Shown here: piece after piece, positions 13,446-23,424 of the stretch
Position numbering within the stretch: position 1 is the stretch's first letter
Layout of the letters: each line of letters opens with the position of its first letter
The notes under the pieces: model-generated
What the model was told of the DNA's origin: nothing
Database searches by the model: none
The model's input: the letters and a program-made list of their open reading frames with translations, nothing else
Position numbers and translations under genes: made by a program
Assembly (NCBI RefSeq): GCF_034190915.1
Contig: NW_026947484.1
Location: 141,396,982-141,460,981 of the forward strand
Source of the DNA: Cavia porcellus
Taxonomy: Eukaryota; Chordata; Mammalia; Rodentia; Caviidae
Reading direction: 5' to 3'
Length of the DNA stretch: 64,000 nt

Positions 13446-14774
13446 TTTCCTATATTTCTGTGTTTCAAGTGTTATTTGAAAACTTCCTCAGGATCTGTTG
13501 AAAATCCCCTTCTATGTTTGCAGCTACTGAGACTCTGGCACCACTCTACCCCAGGCCATTGGGCCTGCAGAACCAATGGCCCTTCTCTGCTTGTTCAGAA
13601 CTCCGCGGTTCCAGACAAGCTGGGCCTCAGGGACACTGTGCGCCCACCTGCCCCTTGGTAGATCCACAGCTCTTGGATCGCACCCGGGTTAGGGTACTCA
13701 CCACAGACCGCACTGCCTCAGGAGCCTGTGATCCCTCCCTGCTTGCAGAGATATCCACAGACCTCCAGACAAAGGAAGAGCCTCCTGCGGGCACTCCGGA
13801 TTTACCCAGCTCCTCCTCTGCACGCAGATGGCTATGCGCGGCTGGGCACAGGCCGAGGTGCCTCAGGAACTCGGGACCCCTCCTCCTCCTGACAAAGGAA
13901 GGGGCCTCTGCAGGCGCTCCGGATCCGCGCAGCTCCTCCTCCGCAATCCGATGGCCAGGCGCGGCTGGGCACGGGCCGAGGTGCCTCAGGAACTTGGGAT
14001 CCCTCCTCCTCCAGACAAAGGAAGGGGCCTCTGCAGGCACTCCGGATCCGCGCAGCTCCTCCTCCGCACACCGATGGCCAGGCCCGGCTGGGCACGGGCC
14101 CGAGGTGCCTCAGGAACCCGGGACCCCTCCTCCTCCAGACAAAGGAAGGGGCTTCCGCAGGCGCTCCGGATCCGCGCAGCTCCTCCTCCGCACACCGATG
14201 GCCAGGCGCGGCTGGGCACGGGCCGAGGTGCCTCAGGAACCCGGGACCCCTCTTCCTCCAGACAAAGGAAGGGGCCTCTGCAGGCGCTCTGGATCCGCGC
14301 AGCTCCTCCTCCGCACACCGATGGCCAGGCGCGGCTGGGCACGGGCCGAGGTGCCTCAGGAACCCGGGACCCCTCTTCCTCCAGACAAAGGAAGGGGCCT
14401 CTGCAGGCGCTCTGGATCCGCGCAGCTCCTCCTCCGCACACCGATGGCCAGGCGCGGCTGGGCACGGGCCCGAGGTGCCTCAGGAACCCGGGACCCCTCC
14501 TCCTCCAGACAAAGGAAGGGGCTTCCACAGGCGCTCCGGATCCGCGCAGCTCCTCCTCCGCACACCGATGGCCAGGCGCGGCTGGGCACGGGCCGAGGTG
14601 CCTCAGGAACCCGGGACCCCTCCTCCTCCAGACAAAGGAAGGGGCCTCTGCAGGCGCTCCGGATCCGCGCAGCTCCTCCTCTGCACACCGATGGCCAGGC
14701 GCGGCTGGGCACGGGCCGAGGTGCCTCAGGAACCCGGGACCCCTCTTCCTCCAGACAAAGGAAGGGGCCTCTGC
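13446..14774 (-). promoter_or_regulatory. P4 5'UTR with GC-rich 123-bp tandem monomers
   Basis: A 1.33-kb CpG-rich region upstream of ORF1. The distal part (about 13745-14774) is a tandem array with period 123 or 124 bp. The landmark GATGGCCAGG or its variant recurs with its ATG at 13828, 13951, 14074, 14198, 14321, 14444, 14568 and 14691. The array ends exactly at the TSD, so it is the 5' end of the element. Position and design resemble the monomeric promoters of mouse L1, but I see no evidence of shared sequence. Promoter function is inferred from position. Confidence 0.85.
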
Positions 14775-15135
14775 CAGTGGAGTTTTTTATTTCCTGTATA
14801 TCTCTGTGCATCTGCATTATGTATTCTGATTGTTTCTTATATTGCTCGTCTAGGGATTCTATCTTTTTGTTTAGTTCCTCCAATTTTTTATCTGTGTTTT
14901 CTTTAGATATATTCAGAATCTCTTTCATTTCTTTGATCATTTCTTCTTTTACCTGGGAGATTATTTCAATTTTGAATTTCTTTAAAGCTTCTTGGAGTTG
15001 CTTGTTAATTTCAGTAGCTATTGTGTCCGATATTTGAGGTGAATGGCATATGTTTTCTTCTATATACATTGCTCCTAGGGTTTCTTGAGATGGGCTGGAG
15101 GTTTGAGGTTGTAATTTGGTCTTTTGTTTTGTCAT
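14775..15135 (-). pseudogene. P3 L1 ORF1, N-terminal part
   Basis: Start codon and first roughly 120 codons of P3 ORF1 (MTKQKTKLQPQ...), including the coiled-coil repeats, cut at the P4 insertion point. The matching C-terminal part lies at 6750-7461. The frame happens to run on into P4's 5'UTR monomers, giving a 259-codon fusion frame that ends at 14356. Confidence 0.88.
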
Positions 15136-15954
15136 TTTCCTATATTTCTGTGTTTCAAGTGTTATTTGAAAGCTTCCTCAGGGTCTGTTGGAAATCCCCT
15201 TCTATGTTCGCAGCTCCTGAGACTCTGGCACCACGCTACCCCAAGCCACTGGGCCTGCAGAACCAATGGCCCTCCTCTGCCTGTTCAGAACTCTGCAGTT
15301 CCAGATAAGCTGGGCCTCAGGGACACTATGCACCCACCTGCCCATTGGAAACTCCACAGCTCTCCAAGTGCAGCCGGGATGTGGAGGCAGATGTAGATGC
15401 CTCAAACCCACCTCTCCACTTCACTGCACCTGGAAGCCTGGAGGGACCCGAACAGCCTGGGCTTTGGACAGAGTGCTCTGAGCACTCACCACAGGCTGCA
15501 GGGCCTCTGGAACCTGCGATGGTCCACTACCTGCTGAGACATCCACAGTCCTCCAGACACATGGGGAGGCTGAAGCAGGTGCCCCAGATCCGCCCAGGCC
15601 CTCTTCTGCACACCGATGGTGAGGTGCAGGGTTCCCAAACATGCTGGCCTCCAGGGATATCGTGGGCCTGCCCACCCGTTGGAAGCTCCACAGTTGTCCA
15701 AGTGCAGCCGGGATGGGGAGGCGGATGTAGAGGCCTCAGACCTACTTCTCCACTTCACTGCACCCGGAAGCCTGGAGGGTCCCAAACAGTTTGGGCTTCG
15801 GGCAGAGTGTGCTGAGCACTCACCACAGGCTGAGGTGCCTCTGGAACCTGTGATCCTCCCCTGCTTGCTGAGATATCCACAATACTCCAGACACACAGAG
15901 AGGCAGATGCAGGCGCCCCAGATCTGCCCAGCCCCTCCTCTGCACACCAGTGGC
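15136..15954 (-). promoter_or_regulatory. P3 5'UTR with about 334-bp monomers
   Basis: GC-rich region upstream of P3 ORF1 with about two long direct repeats. CAGTCCTCCAGACACA at 15546 recurs, slightly changed, at 15880, a period of about 334 bp. It is related to the 5'UTR of Q3 and differs from the 123-bp array of P4. It ends at the P3 TSD. Confidence 0.75.
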
Positions 15955-16985
15955 CTTATTACCTTTTTTTGAAAAGAGTAAAACCAAATGTGACATAACA
16001 AAACAGAGTCAGTCAAATCAAATGGATGGACATATTACATAATGTAAAAACAAAATACAAGTTGATCAACAATGGTTACCATAGTGCCTCTTGCTATCTT
16101 AAAAAGAATTGCCTATATCATCCGTTATAATAAAATTGAACAAAACAGTAAAGAACAAAACAAATAAAACCAAAACACTGGAGACATTATAGGATTTCAA
16201 AAGAAGATAATTATTCAACCAGAATGGGCATCATAATGAATCTTATTGTCTTCACAGTTGTTGCCTATACTTTTGAACTTGGTACTATCAAGCAAAGTAG
16301 AATAGGGGAAAATCAGTCAAAACAAGATGGTGAGAGCAATACAGGGTTTCAAATCAAGTTAATAGGAAATCAAAGTGAGTTGCTATAATATATCCTGCTA
16401 TTTTTTATTTTTTCTTTAATTAAAAAGATAAAAATAAAAAAGTAAATAATTTAAAAAAGGAGATTGAGATAAAACAGCACATAACAACAAAACAGCGCAG
16501 GTCAGAACATAACCATTTAAGCAAAATAGTGTTTCATCACAAGATACCCTGCCATAAAAGTAGTTACCGTAGTGTCTCTTTCCTTGAAATCTTTGAGTAT
16601 AACTTCGTATACTGTAGCACCAAATATATCAAGACAATGTAAAACCATTCAAGAGAATGACAGTATTACAGGGTATTTAGAACCAACTATTAGAAAATGA
16701 ACCATGATTTCTGTATAATCTCCTTGTCTATAAAACTTTTTTTATATTATCACATATAATAAAATTCAATAAGATACAACCTGTTAAGACCGATGGAGAC
16801 AGAAGAATAAAAGCTTGGTGGGACTTCAAAATGAGATTATACTAAATCAGCACTAGCTATTATGATGTCTTGTTTTCTCCAAAATAGCTATCCCTACCAT
16901 CCAACCTTCTCTGCCTCATTTCTGTTGAGCTCTTTTTCTGTCGTTAGTTGTCAGTTTGTCTTCTTCATTTTGTTTTCTGCTCCAT
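15955..16985 (-). other. P2 3'UTR, proximal segment
   Basis: Non-coding 3'UTR of the HAL1-like element, starting immediately after the ORF1 stop at 16986. The bases around 16840-16900 join ORF1-end sequence directly to sequence that in Q5 lies after ORF2 (near 60537). This shows that ORF2 was already absent or cleanly deleted. Confidence 0.7.
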
Positions 16986-17755
16986 TCATTGTGGCCTCTC
17001 TGCCATTGTTTCTGGAATCTTGGTATTTTCCTTTTTTAGAATATCCTGCACTATTCTCTCTAGAGTTGAATTGGTGGTTGCAAATTCCCCTAGTTCCTCT
17101 TTATCCTGGAAGCACCTTGTTTTTCCATCAATTTCTAGGGACAGTTGTGCAGGATATATCAATCTTGGCTGGAGGTTATTATCTTTCAAAACTTGAATTA
17201 TTCCCCCCCGCCACACTCTTCATGATTTGATGGTTTGTGCCGAGAAGTCTGCTGTAATTCTGATGGGTGTTCCCTTGTAAGTGATCTGTTTCTTGTCTCT
17301 GATGGCTTTTAATATTCTGTTCTTATATTGGATTTCTGGAATTTTGATTATTATATGCCTGGGTGTAGCTCTGTTTGGGTTGTAGGTGGCTGGGGTCCTG
17401 TATGCCTTATACATCTGAGTATCTTTACCTTTTGCTAAATTAGGGAAATTCTCCTGGATTATTTCTGTGAATAGCCTTTGTAGTTCATTTGTTTGTGTCC
17501 CTACTTCTTCTTTTATGTTCTTAATTCTTAAGTTATAGATCCTCTTATCATCTTCTAGCCTTTGTATTATTTCTGTTTGTTTTCTTGTTATCTTTAAGAA
17601 GTTTTTCATTTCGTGCCCCCACATTACAAATCTGTCCTCCAGTTCAGATAACCTATCCTTAGTTTCTTTCTACCTGTTATGCCGGCTTTCAATATAGATT
17701 TTAATTTCCTGGTAATCTCTTTGAACCTGCTTCATGTATTTATGTTTTCTCTATT
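16986..17755 (-). pseudogene. P2 HAL1-like ORF1, 5'-truncated, one stop
   Basis: Encodes most of an L1-type ORF1p: the end of the coiled coil, the RRM-like part (EIIQRLEDDKRIYNLRIKNI) and the C-terminal domain (PRHIIIKIPEIQ, GTPIRITADFSAQTIKS). The only stop in 16986-17624 is a TGA at 17217-17219 where relatives have an Arg codon (KSRRAW), probably CpG decay of CGA. Both halves are in the same frame. The N-terminus is missing because the element is truncated at 17755. No ORF2 follows. Confidence 0.75.
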
Positions 17756-17769
17756 TTCAGAGTAATCAT
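17756..17769. repeat. TSD of P2 (right copy)
   Basis: TTCAGAGTAATCAT matches 1366-1379 and marks where the P1 sequence resumes. Confidence 0.8.
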
Positions 17770-17829
17770 AACCAATACAAAAAGGGCCTGGGACTTCTAC
17801 TATACACTTGCCCAGAAGAAACCAGAAAC

Positions 17830-18899
17830 ATGACAAGAGAAAGAAACAAAAAGAAAGTCTCCAGGCTCCAACCCAAATAATATTGGTCCAGGAGAGGTAA
17901 ACACAGAAGAGATTGAGGGCAGTACACTAGCAGTACCAGAAGCAACATCATATGACATAAAGAAATATCTTTGTGACATTACAGGAGAACTCAAAACAGA
18001 AATACTAATACAAGTAATGGAAGCTATAAGAAGATTAATAAAAGAAATGCTAAGCACCTCTCAAAAAGACACAGATGAAAGAATGGAAGAGCACAGAAAA
18101 ATGAGGGAAACCTTCAATGAAGAATATTTAAAAATCTAGAATACATGAAACAGACTCAAAGAGACTACCAGAAAATTAAAAACTCCATTGAAAGCTAACA
18201 AAACTGCTTGAAAGAAACTAAAGATAGACTATCAAAGTTGAAGACAGGTTTGCAATGTGTGATCATGAAAGGAGAAATCTCCTAAAAAAATAACAAGGAA
18301 CCAGGAAATAACAATACAAGGTTAGAAGATGACAAGAGGAGCTATAATTTAAGATCAAAAAATGTGAATGAAGAAGCAGGGGTAAACACAAATGAAATAC
18401 AAAGGCTATTCACAGAAATAATTAAGGGAAACTTCCCAAGCATAGGAAAAGGAAGTGATATTCAAATATATGAGGCATACAGAACCCCAGCCAGCTACAA
18501 CCAAAATAGATCTCACCCAGACCTATAATAATAAAAATCCCAGAAATTCAACACAAGAACAGAATATTAAAAGCTGTCAGAGAAAAGAAACAGATCACCT
18601 ATAAAGGAAAACCAATTGAAATCATGACAGACTTTTTGACACAAAACAGCAAATCAAGAAGAGCTTGGAGTGAAGTATTCCAAGCCCTAAAAGAAAATAA
18701 CCTCCAACCCATATTGATGTACCCTGAAAAACTATTTCTCAAAATTAATGGAGAAACAAGATGTTTCTGTGACAAAAAAGAACTGGGGGAGTTTGTGATT
18801 ACCAATCCAATGCTACAAAAAAATACTGAAGAACATTCTAGAGAGAGAGGAAAAAACCCAGGGTTTCAGAAACAGTGGCAAAGAGGCTTCAGACAGTGA
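17830..18899 (+). pseudogene. P1 ORF1, degenerate
   Basis: Plus-strand L1/HAL1 ORF1. The ATG at 17830 (MTRERNKKK) is followed by coiled-coil sequence, then the RRM and C-terminal domains. The best-kept part is 18624-18899, with KSRRAWSEVFQALKENNLQP and an FCDKKELGEF motif before the TGA at 18897. Stops and frameshifts throughout 17880-18620 make it non-functional. The 5'UTR portion before it is split by P2. Confidence 0.75.
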
Positions 18900-20085
18900 A
18901 GGGAATGAAGGGACAGACAGTGGAATGGGACAGACAGTGGAATGAAGGGGAAAAGTAGACAACCAATGGCAGAAAAATAGCATAGCAGAGATGAAGCAAA
19001 GAAGGTTGGCTATAATCACTAACATAGATGGCCTTGATACACTAACAAAAAGAAACAGGCAGAGTAGATCAGGAGGTAGGGTTCATCAAGATGATCTGAA
19101 TAAGAAATATAATCAACCTAAAAGAGAGTTTATGGACTGAAATTCAAAGATGATAAAATAATTCTCTATGTAACATGGAACCAGAGAGAAATAGAGGTAG
19201 CTCGCCCAGCAGCTACAGACAGGTTGGAAAGACATGACACTTTTGTGCAGTGGAGAACTACTCAGCTATAAGGAAGGAAAATCTTGAGGCTTTTGTAGGT
19301 AAAGGAATACAATTTAAGATCAAGCTCAGGGGTAAAAAGGTGCAGAACCACTTAGGTAAATAGCAGGTTGCCTCCTTAATCTAAAATCTAAAGGAGTTAG
19401 TGGGATACAAAATGTACAATGCACCCTGTGAAAGTGAAAGGAGAGAGATTGTCTAAAAAGGAAAGGCAGAGGACATTGTTAATATTGTATCATGATTTAA
19501 AACCCACATTGTTCTCATTGCTTTGTTTAGTTTGGTTAAATTCTGTTCTAGGCTGTCTATTGGCACTAGATTTGCAGGCACAGACAGCTATTCCAAAAAT
19601 AGCAGGATATACTATGGTAACTATCCTTAATTTCCTATTAACTTAATCTAAAGCCCTGTATTAATTACACTGTCTTATTATGACTGATCTTATTTGAATC
19701 TGATTTGTTAGATCACTGTCTTGTCTTGATTGATTTTATTTGAATCTGTTATGTTTGATAGTATCAAGTCTAAGAGTATAGGCAACTACACTGAAGACAA
19801 TAAGATTCACTAGAATATCCATTCTGGTTTGATTATTACCTGCTTTTGAAGTCCTATAATGTCTCCAACGCTTTGTTTTTATTGATATTGCTCTGTACTA
19901 CTATGTTCAATTTTACTATGCCTGATGATATAAACAATTCTATTGAAGATAACAAGAGACATCATAGTAACCATTGTAGATCACCTTGTATTGTGGTTTT
20001 AATCATGTACCATGTCCATCATTTTTTTGAACGACCCCATTTTTTTCTTTCTCATTTGGTTTTACTCTTTTCAAAATAAAAATAC
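18900..20085 (+). mobile_element. P1 ORF2 scraps and 3'UTR
   Basis: After ORF1 come about 60 bp resembling the start of ORF2 (NIDGLDTLTKRN-like, about 19015-19080), then a short piece resembling the ORF2 C-terminal end (the YSAIK region near 19260), then an AT-rich 3'UTR to 20085 matching the 3'UTRs of the other copies. The roughly 3.6 kb of ORF2 in between is absent. Confidence 0.65.
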
Positions 20086-20095
20086 CTAATCTGAA

Positions 20096-20942
20096 CTCTT
20101 TATTAAGTAATAAAGCTTACTTTCTAAAAAATTCAAATTGTTCTACTGCTTATACAAAAAGAATACTTAAATAGGAAAAAACCACAGCATTGGCAACTAT
20201 TTTGGAGGATCATTTCCATGATCTCAAATGGCTGTTCCAACTTTTGAGTATCTCAGAATTTACCTAGCCCTTTATTATTATTACTTTTTCTAGATTTCTT
20301 TTACTTTCTCACCAGTATAAACAATACTACAATGAACATCTTTGGGCATAAAGGTTTTTATGTATTCTAAAAATTTTAGGATGGATTCCAGGCATAGAAA
20401 TAATGAATTAATGGCATACTATTTTAAAGACTCTTCATGGTTAGCCTTCTAAAGGTTTGAAATAGTTTTTACTATCAACAGAGTATGAGTGTAAATTTCA
20501 TTTCATTTATCTATCTTGTTATAGAAGAGATAATTACCAATTAAAGTCTAATTTGTGACAGTGCTTGAGTATTCATGGCCTTTCCCTTTGGACAAATCTA
20601 TAAAGAACCCAAAAGTGTAAGGCAGCTTTTCTTATCAGCCTTCCAGTTTCCTTACCCATAGGTAGAGAGTGCCAGCTCTCAGTGTTGTTTCTTTGTGGGG
20701 AAGGGAGCAGGTGGTGACAGTAAAGGTATGGAGGTTCCTCTCTGGCAAGCAATAGAGATGAGAAGCAGTCTTGAAGAGAACCAGCAGAAATGGATAAAGA
20801 CCCCATATTCTAGGTGGGTCTGCCAGTTTCCAGCATAGTGTTGTGTGATGGATGTACTTTTAATGGATCCAAACACTGCAGAAAACTTTAGATACTCACA
20901 CAGTGATGTTATTTAATTTTACAAAATGGTAATATTCTATAG
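20096..20942. other. Gene-free stretch with a possible old L1 3' fragment
   Basis: No gene seen. About 20275-20520 resembles the minus-strand end of L1 ORF2 (an ACAATGAACATCTTTGGGC motif), but it is too diverged to be sure. The remainder, including 20529-20880, looks unique. Confidence 0.35.
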
Positions 20943-21069
20943 CAGTGATAGTGAACCTTTTAGAAATAAGTACCAAAACTGAAACCCAAAATCCATTTAT
21001 TTATCAAAAAGTGCCCAAACTACAACTGTGAATACTGAGAATTTAGTTTAGACGAAAACAACTCATAGA
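20943..21069 (+). mobile_element. hAT-like non-autonomous DNA transposon relic
   Basis: Begins CAGTGATAGTGAACCTTT and continues with CCATTTATTTATC, an AAGTGCC motif and AATTTAGTTTAGA, the order seen in a widespread mammalian hAT-type MITE that I recognise but cannot name with certainty. Only one end was located. Confidence 0.45.
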
Positions 21070-21239
21070 TTACAATTTTATCACAAAAGAAAAAAAACAC
21101 ACATGCCATATGTTTGGTACCATTAAAATCTATAGCAATATTCAATAGTTGTCTTTTTTGCTTAATATAGAATATTTTTCCATGCTAATTAAATATGCCT
21201 AAACATGATTTAAATGCTTTAAGTTTACTGTGTTAAGTG

Positions 21240-21425
21240 AAATATATAGGTTGTGGAATAGGTACTAACATTTACATCTTAAAGATGAGAAATGTGATGT
21301 ACAGAAAGCTTTAAAAGTTTCTACAAGTCCCACAGCTAGTAAGTGGAGAAACTAAGATTGCAATCCTGCTGGGTCTGATTCTGACATTAGCATTTTCTGA
21401 TAATACCATACTAACTCTCAGGACA
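21240..21425 (-). repeat. MIR SINE relic (minus strand)
   Basis: The reversed MIR core is visible: a segment like CATCTTAAAGATGAGAAATG, then CCCACAGCTAGTAAGTGG, then a TCTGATTCTGA end. MIR is an ancient tRNA-derived mammalian SINE. This copy is highly diverged. Confidence 0.65.
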
Positions 21426-21985
21426 TAAAATATTAAATCTAGCACCAACTTTCTTTTGAAATATGGCAGAAGCTCTGGGAAGGAGGACATCTCTGAGAAA
21501 GCAGACAAGATGAAATACAACTTCAACCATAATCTCCCTGAGTTGTTTTTCATGTTTTGTAGTTAGCAAATTTATGGCAATACAAATTCGACCCAGGTAC
21601 TTAATAGGCATTAGGAACATAGAGTTAAATATGGTGCCAGATCAAAGGCAGGACTAAAGGGGAGAGCAAATTAAAGCCTGGCACTCTGTTCTGGGAGCAT
21701 ATGCCCAGGGAAAGGCCAACAGAACCCACCACATGCTCCATCAAGATTTGAAGATCACTTTGGTCTCTCCCATGCACCTTACTGCTGCCAGGGAAATAAG
21801 ACCTAATTGGAACAGCACACATTTTCTCATACCTGACATTCTTTTTTATATTAAAGCAATTCTTTCCCTGTTATTGGTATTAAAGACACCAGCTGGCCCC
21901 TCTTTTAGCATCATTTGCTAAGGCCCTCTAAGTGCCTAGTTCAGGCAGGACATACGATTTGCCTCATGGAGAAGGGACCTGTCTC

Positions 21986-22000
21986 CCACTAGAGGGCGCC
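21986..22000 (+). promoter_or_regulatory. Candidate CTCF binding site
   Basis: CCACTAGAGGGCGCC matches the CTCF core motif (CCASYAGRKGGCR) at every core position. It lies in apparently non-repetitive sequence about 75 bp before the microsatellite. Occupancy cannot be judged from sequence. Confidence 0.55.
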
Positions 22001-22073
22001 TGATGCTAGTTCTCAGCTAAGGGCCATTCGGAGGATTGGAAGTCATACTTCCAAATATCAGCAGGTTGTCAGA

Positions 22074-22075
<2 letters not shown>

Positions 22076-22139
<64 letters not shown>

Positions 22140-22210
22140 GTCTCTGTCTCTGTCTCTTTCTCTGTCTCTGTCTCTTTCTCTGTCTCTGTCTCTGTCTCTT
22201 TTTCTCTCTG

Positions 22211-22272
<62 letters not shown>
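22076..22272. repeat. (TC)n/(TCTG)n-(CA)n compound microsatellite
   Basis: A polypyrimidine run of TC with interspersed TCTG units covers 22076-22228, followed directly by about 22 CA units to 22272. It explains the SLSLSL and RERERE open frames on the two strands, which are not genes. Confidence 0.95.
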
Positions 22273-22275
<3 letters not shown>

Positions 22276-23424
22276 TCTCCTGGACCTTGCTTAATAAAAA
22301 TGTCTGGAGAGTGTTTGGGTATCTAGGAGAGGAAGAGGGATGTGTAGGAGGATTCCTTGTCCATCTCATTCTCCTCAACGTCACCCCCTCTCTGTTTTCT
22401 CCCTGACTAGCTATTCAGGCAGCAGGCCTTCCAGAAGATAGACACAGAAAGGTGTCACCTGTTTTCATGAGCAATAACTGTGCACAGTGCCGCTGAGCAC
22501 CTGTGATATTTGGAGGAATAGACTAAATGCTAAAATCATGAGTAGAACACTAAAATGAAAAGATTCATGAGGAGAAAGATTCATGTAAGAAAAGAAAATT
22601 AGAAGCCAGGCAAGCAGAATACTTGAAACACAGCTATACACCATGCAAAACAATGCATAACAATGAAGTTTCCACAACTCCATTTGACTTAGGTTGATCT
22701 TAATAATTTACATGGCAACTCTCTCTTCCTTTGCAAAAGGGTTGTGGGTGGGTGTGTTTGTGCATGTGTGCACTTGGGGGTTATGAAAATGTTTCCTCAT
22801 TGTTTCCTTTCACTGTCTCAGAGGAAGTCATGTTGTCCAGACAATTTCCCAGGTGGAGCAACAATTCCAAGAGGCTGCCATTTACCTCCGGTAGCAGAGT
22901 GAGATAATGGTAACTGTGATGCTAGCAAGCAATGTCCTCATCATGCCATGTGAGCAGTACTGAAATCTTATAAGCACCTGTTGGGGCAGGACTGGAATGT
23001 GTAGGCTAATGTCAGTAGATGAACAGATTTTGAAATGGAGACAGCAGTTAAAGTGTGCTGGATTCCTTTGGAAAATGATGTTACAGGAATCCTATCTCTG
23101 ATGGAGTTTTTATCCAGTTGATTTACAGAGTGGATGATATATGTGGTATGGTCTGCTACCCTGCCATCACCCTGGTCTGGATACATTCCTTCCCATACCT
23201 GGTTTCAGCTAGGTTTCCCTGGCTTTACCCTCTCATTTCCAGTCCAGATTGTGTGCACTGTTGCTAGAAACATCCTGAAAAGCCAATTATACCATGCCTT
23301 TCCTCAGAGAGAAAAGGTCTTACAGTGAGAGGACATATGATGTTAGTCTTATAGATATGCTTTATTTGATCTATTTAATGTCTTTAACAATACTCTGAGG
23401 TTTCCACTATTGAAGAAGAGAAAG
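22273..23424. other. Gene-free, apparently unique sequence
   Basis: No coding region, RNA gene or repeat family recognised. A short GT-rich patch occurs at about 22738-22790. Confidence 0.45.

Larger units (their letters stand above)
7462..14774 (-). mobile_element. P4: young, full-length minus-strand L1 inserted into P3 ORF1
   Basis: A 7.3-kb element with an A-rich 3' end at 7462, 3'UTR, ORF2, ORF1 and a monomeric 5'UTR. The TSD CAGTGGAGTTTTTTATTT occurs at 7444-7461 and 14775-14792 (18 bp, a perfect match). The interrupted P3 ORF1 reads through if P4 is removed. Each ORF has a single in-frame stop and otherwise stays open, so this is one of the two youngest L1s in the window. Confidence 0.92.
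1729..15954 (-). mobile_element. P3: minus-strand L1, split by P4
   Basis: P3's own DNA is 1729-7461 (3'UTR, ORF2, ORF1 C-terminal two thirds) and 14775-15954 (ORF1 N-terminus, 5'UTR), about 6.9 kb when rejoined, so it was near full length. A 14-bp TSD (1715-1728 and 15955-15968) flanks it. Its ORFs carry several frameshifts and stops, so it is clearly older than P4. Its 3'UTR keeps a roughly 110-bp block (about 2590-2700) that P4 and Q4 lack. Confidence 0.85.
1381..17755 (-). mobile_element. P2: HAL1-like ORF1-only element, split by P3
   Basis: P2's own DNA is 1381-1728 (3' end) and 15955-17755 (rest of the 3'UTR plus ORF1), about 2.1 kb after removing P3. The minus-strand 3' end carries the AATAAA-containing A-rich terminus shared with the other L1s here. 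ORF1 joins the L1 3'UTR with no ORF2 between them, the defining layout of HAL1 elements, which are known in mammals including rodents. The 5' end is truncated inside the ORF1 coiled-coil region. A 14-15 bp TSD flanks it. Confidence 0.75.
672..20085 (+). mobile_element. P1: outermost element of nest 1, plus-strand L1/HAL1-like copy split by P2
   Basis: P1's own DNA is 672-1380 (5'UTR) and 17756-20085 (end of 5'UTR, ORF1, ORF2 scraps, 3'UTR). Everything between is later insertions. CTAATCTGAA occurs at 662-671 and again at 20086-20095, a 10-bp TSD bracketing the whole 19.4-kb stack. Removing the insertions leaves about 3 kb, too short for a normal L1. The missing part is nearly all of ORF2, as in HAL1 (half-L1) elements, although a secondary deletion is also possible. 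The 3' end stops just after an AATAAA at about 20076, earlier than the 3'UTRs of the other copies. Confidence 0.75.

Noticed and set aside
13745..14774. CRISPR-like regularly spaced repeats
   Set aside because: The units are contiguous 123-bp monomers without unique spacers, in a mammalian L1 5'UTR.
13514..15037. 507-codon plus-strand ORF as a host gene
   Set aside because: It crosses the L1 P4 promoter array and P3 ORF1 in antisense. Its length comes from a 123-bp repeat without stops.
14775..15135. A separate L1 or tandem dimer next to P4
   Set aside because: The matching 18-bp TSD and the continuation of the same ORF1 at 7461 show that it is the other half of P3, split by P4.
22036..22384. 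Ser-Leu and Arg-Glu repeat ORFs
   Set aside because: Translation of the (TC)n/(CA)n microsatellite.
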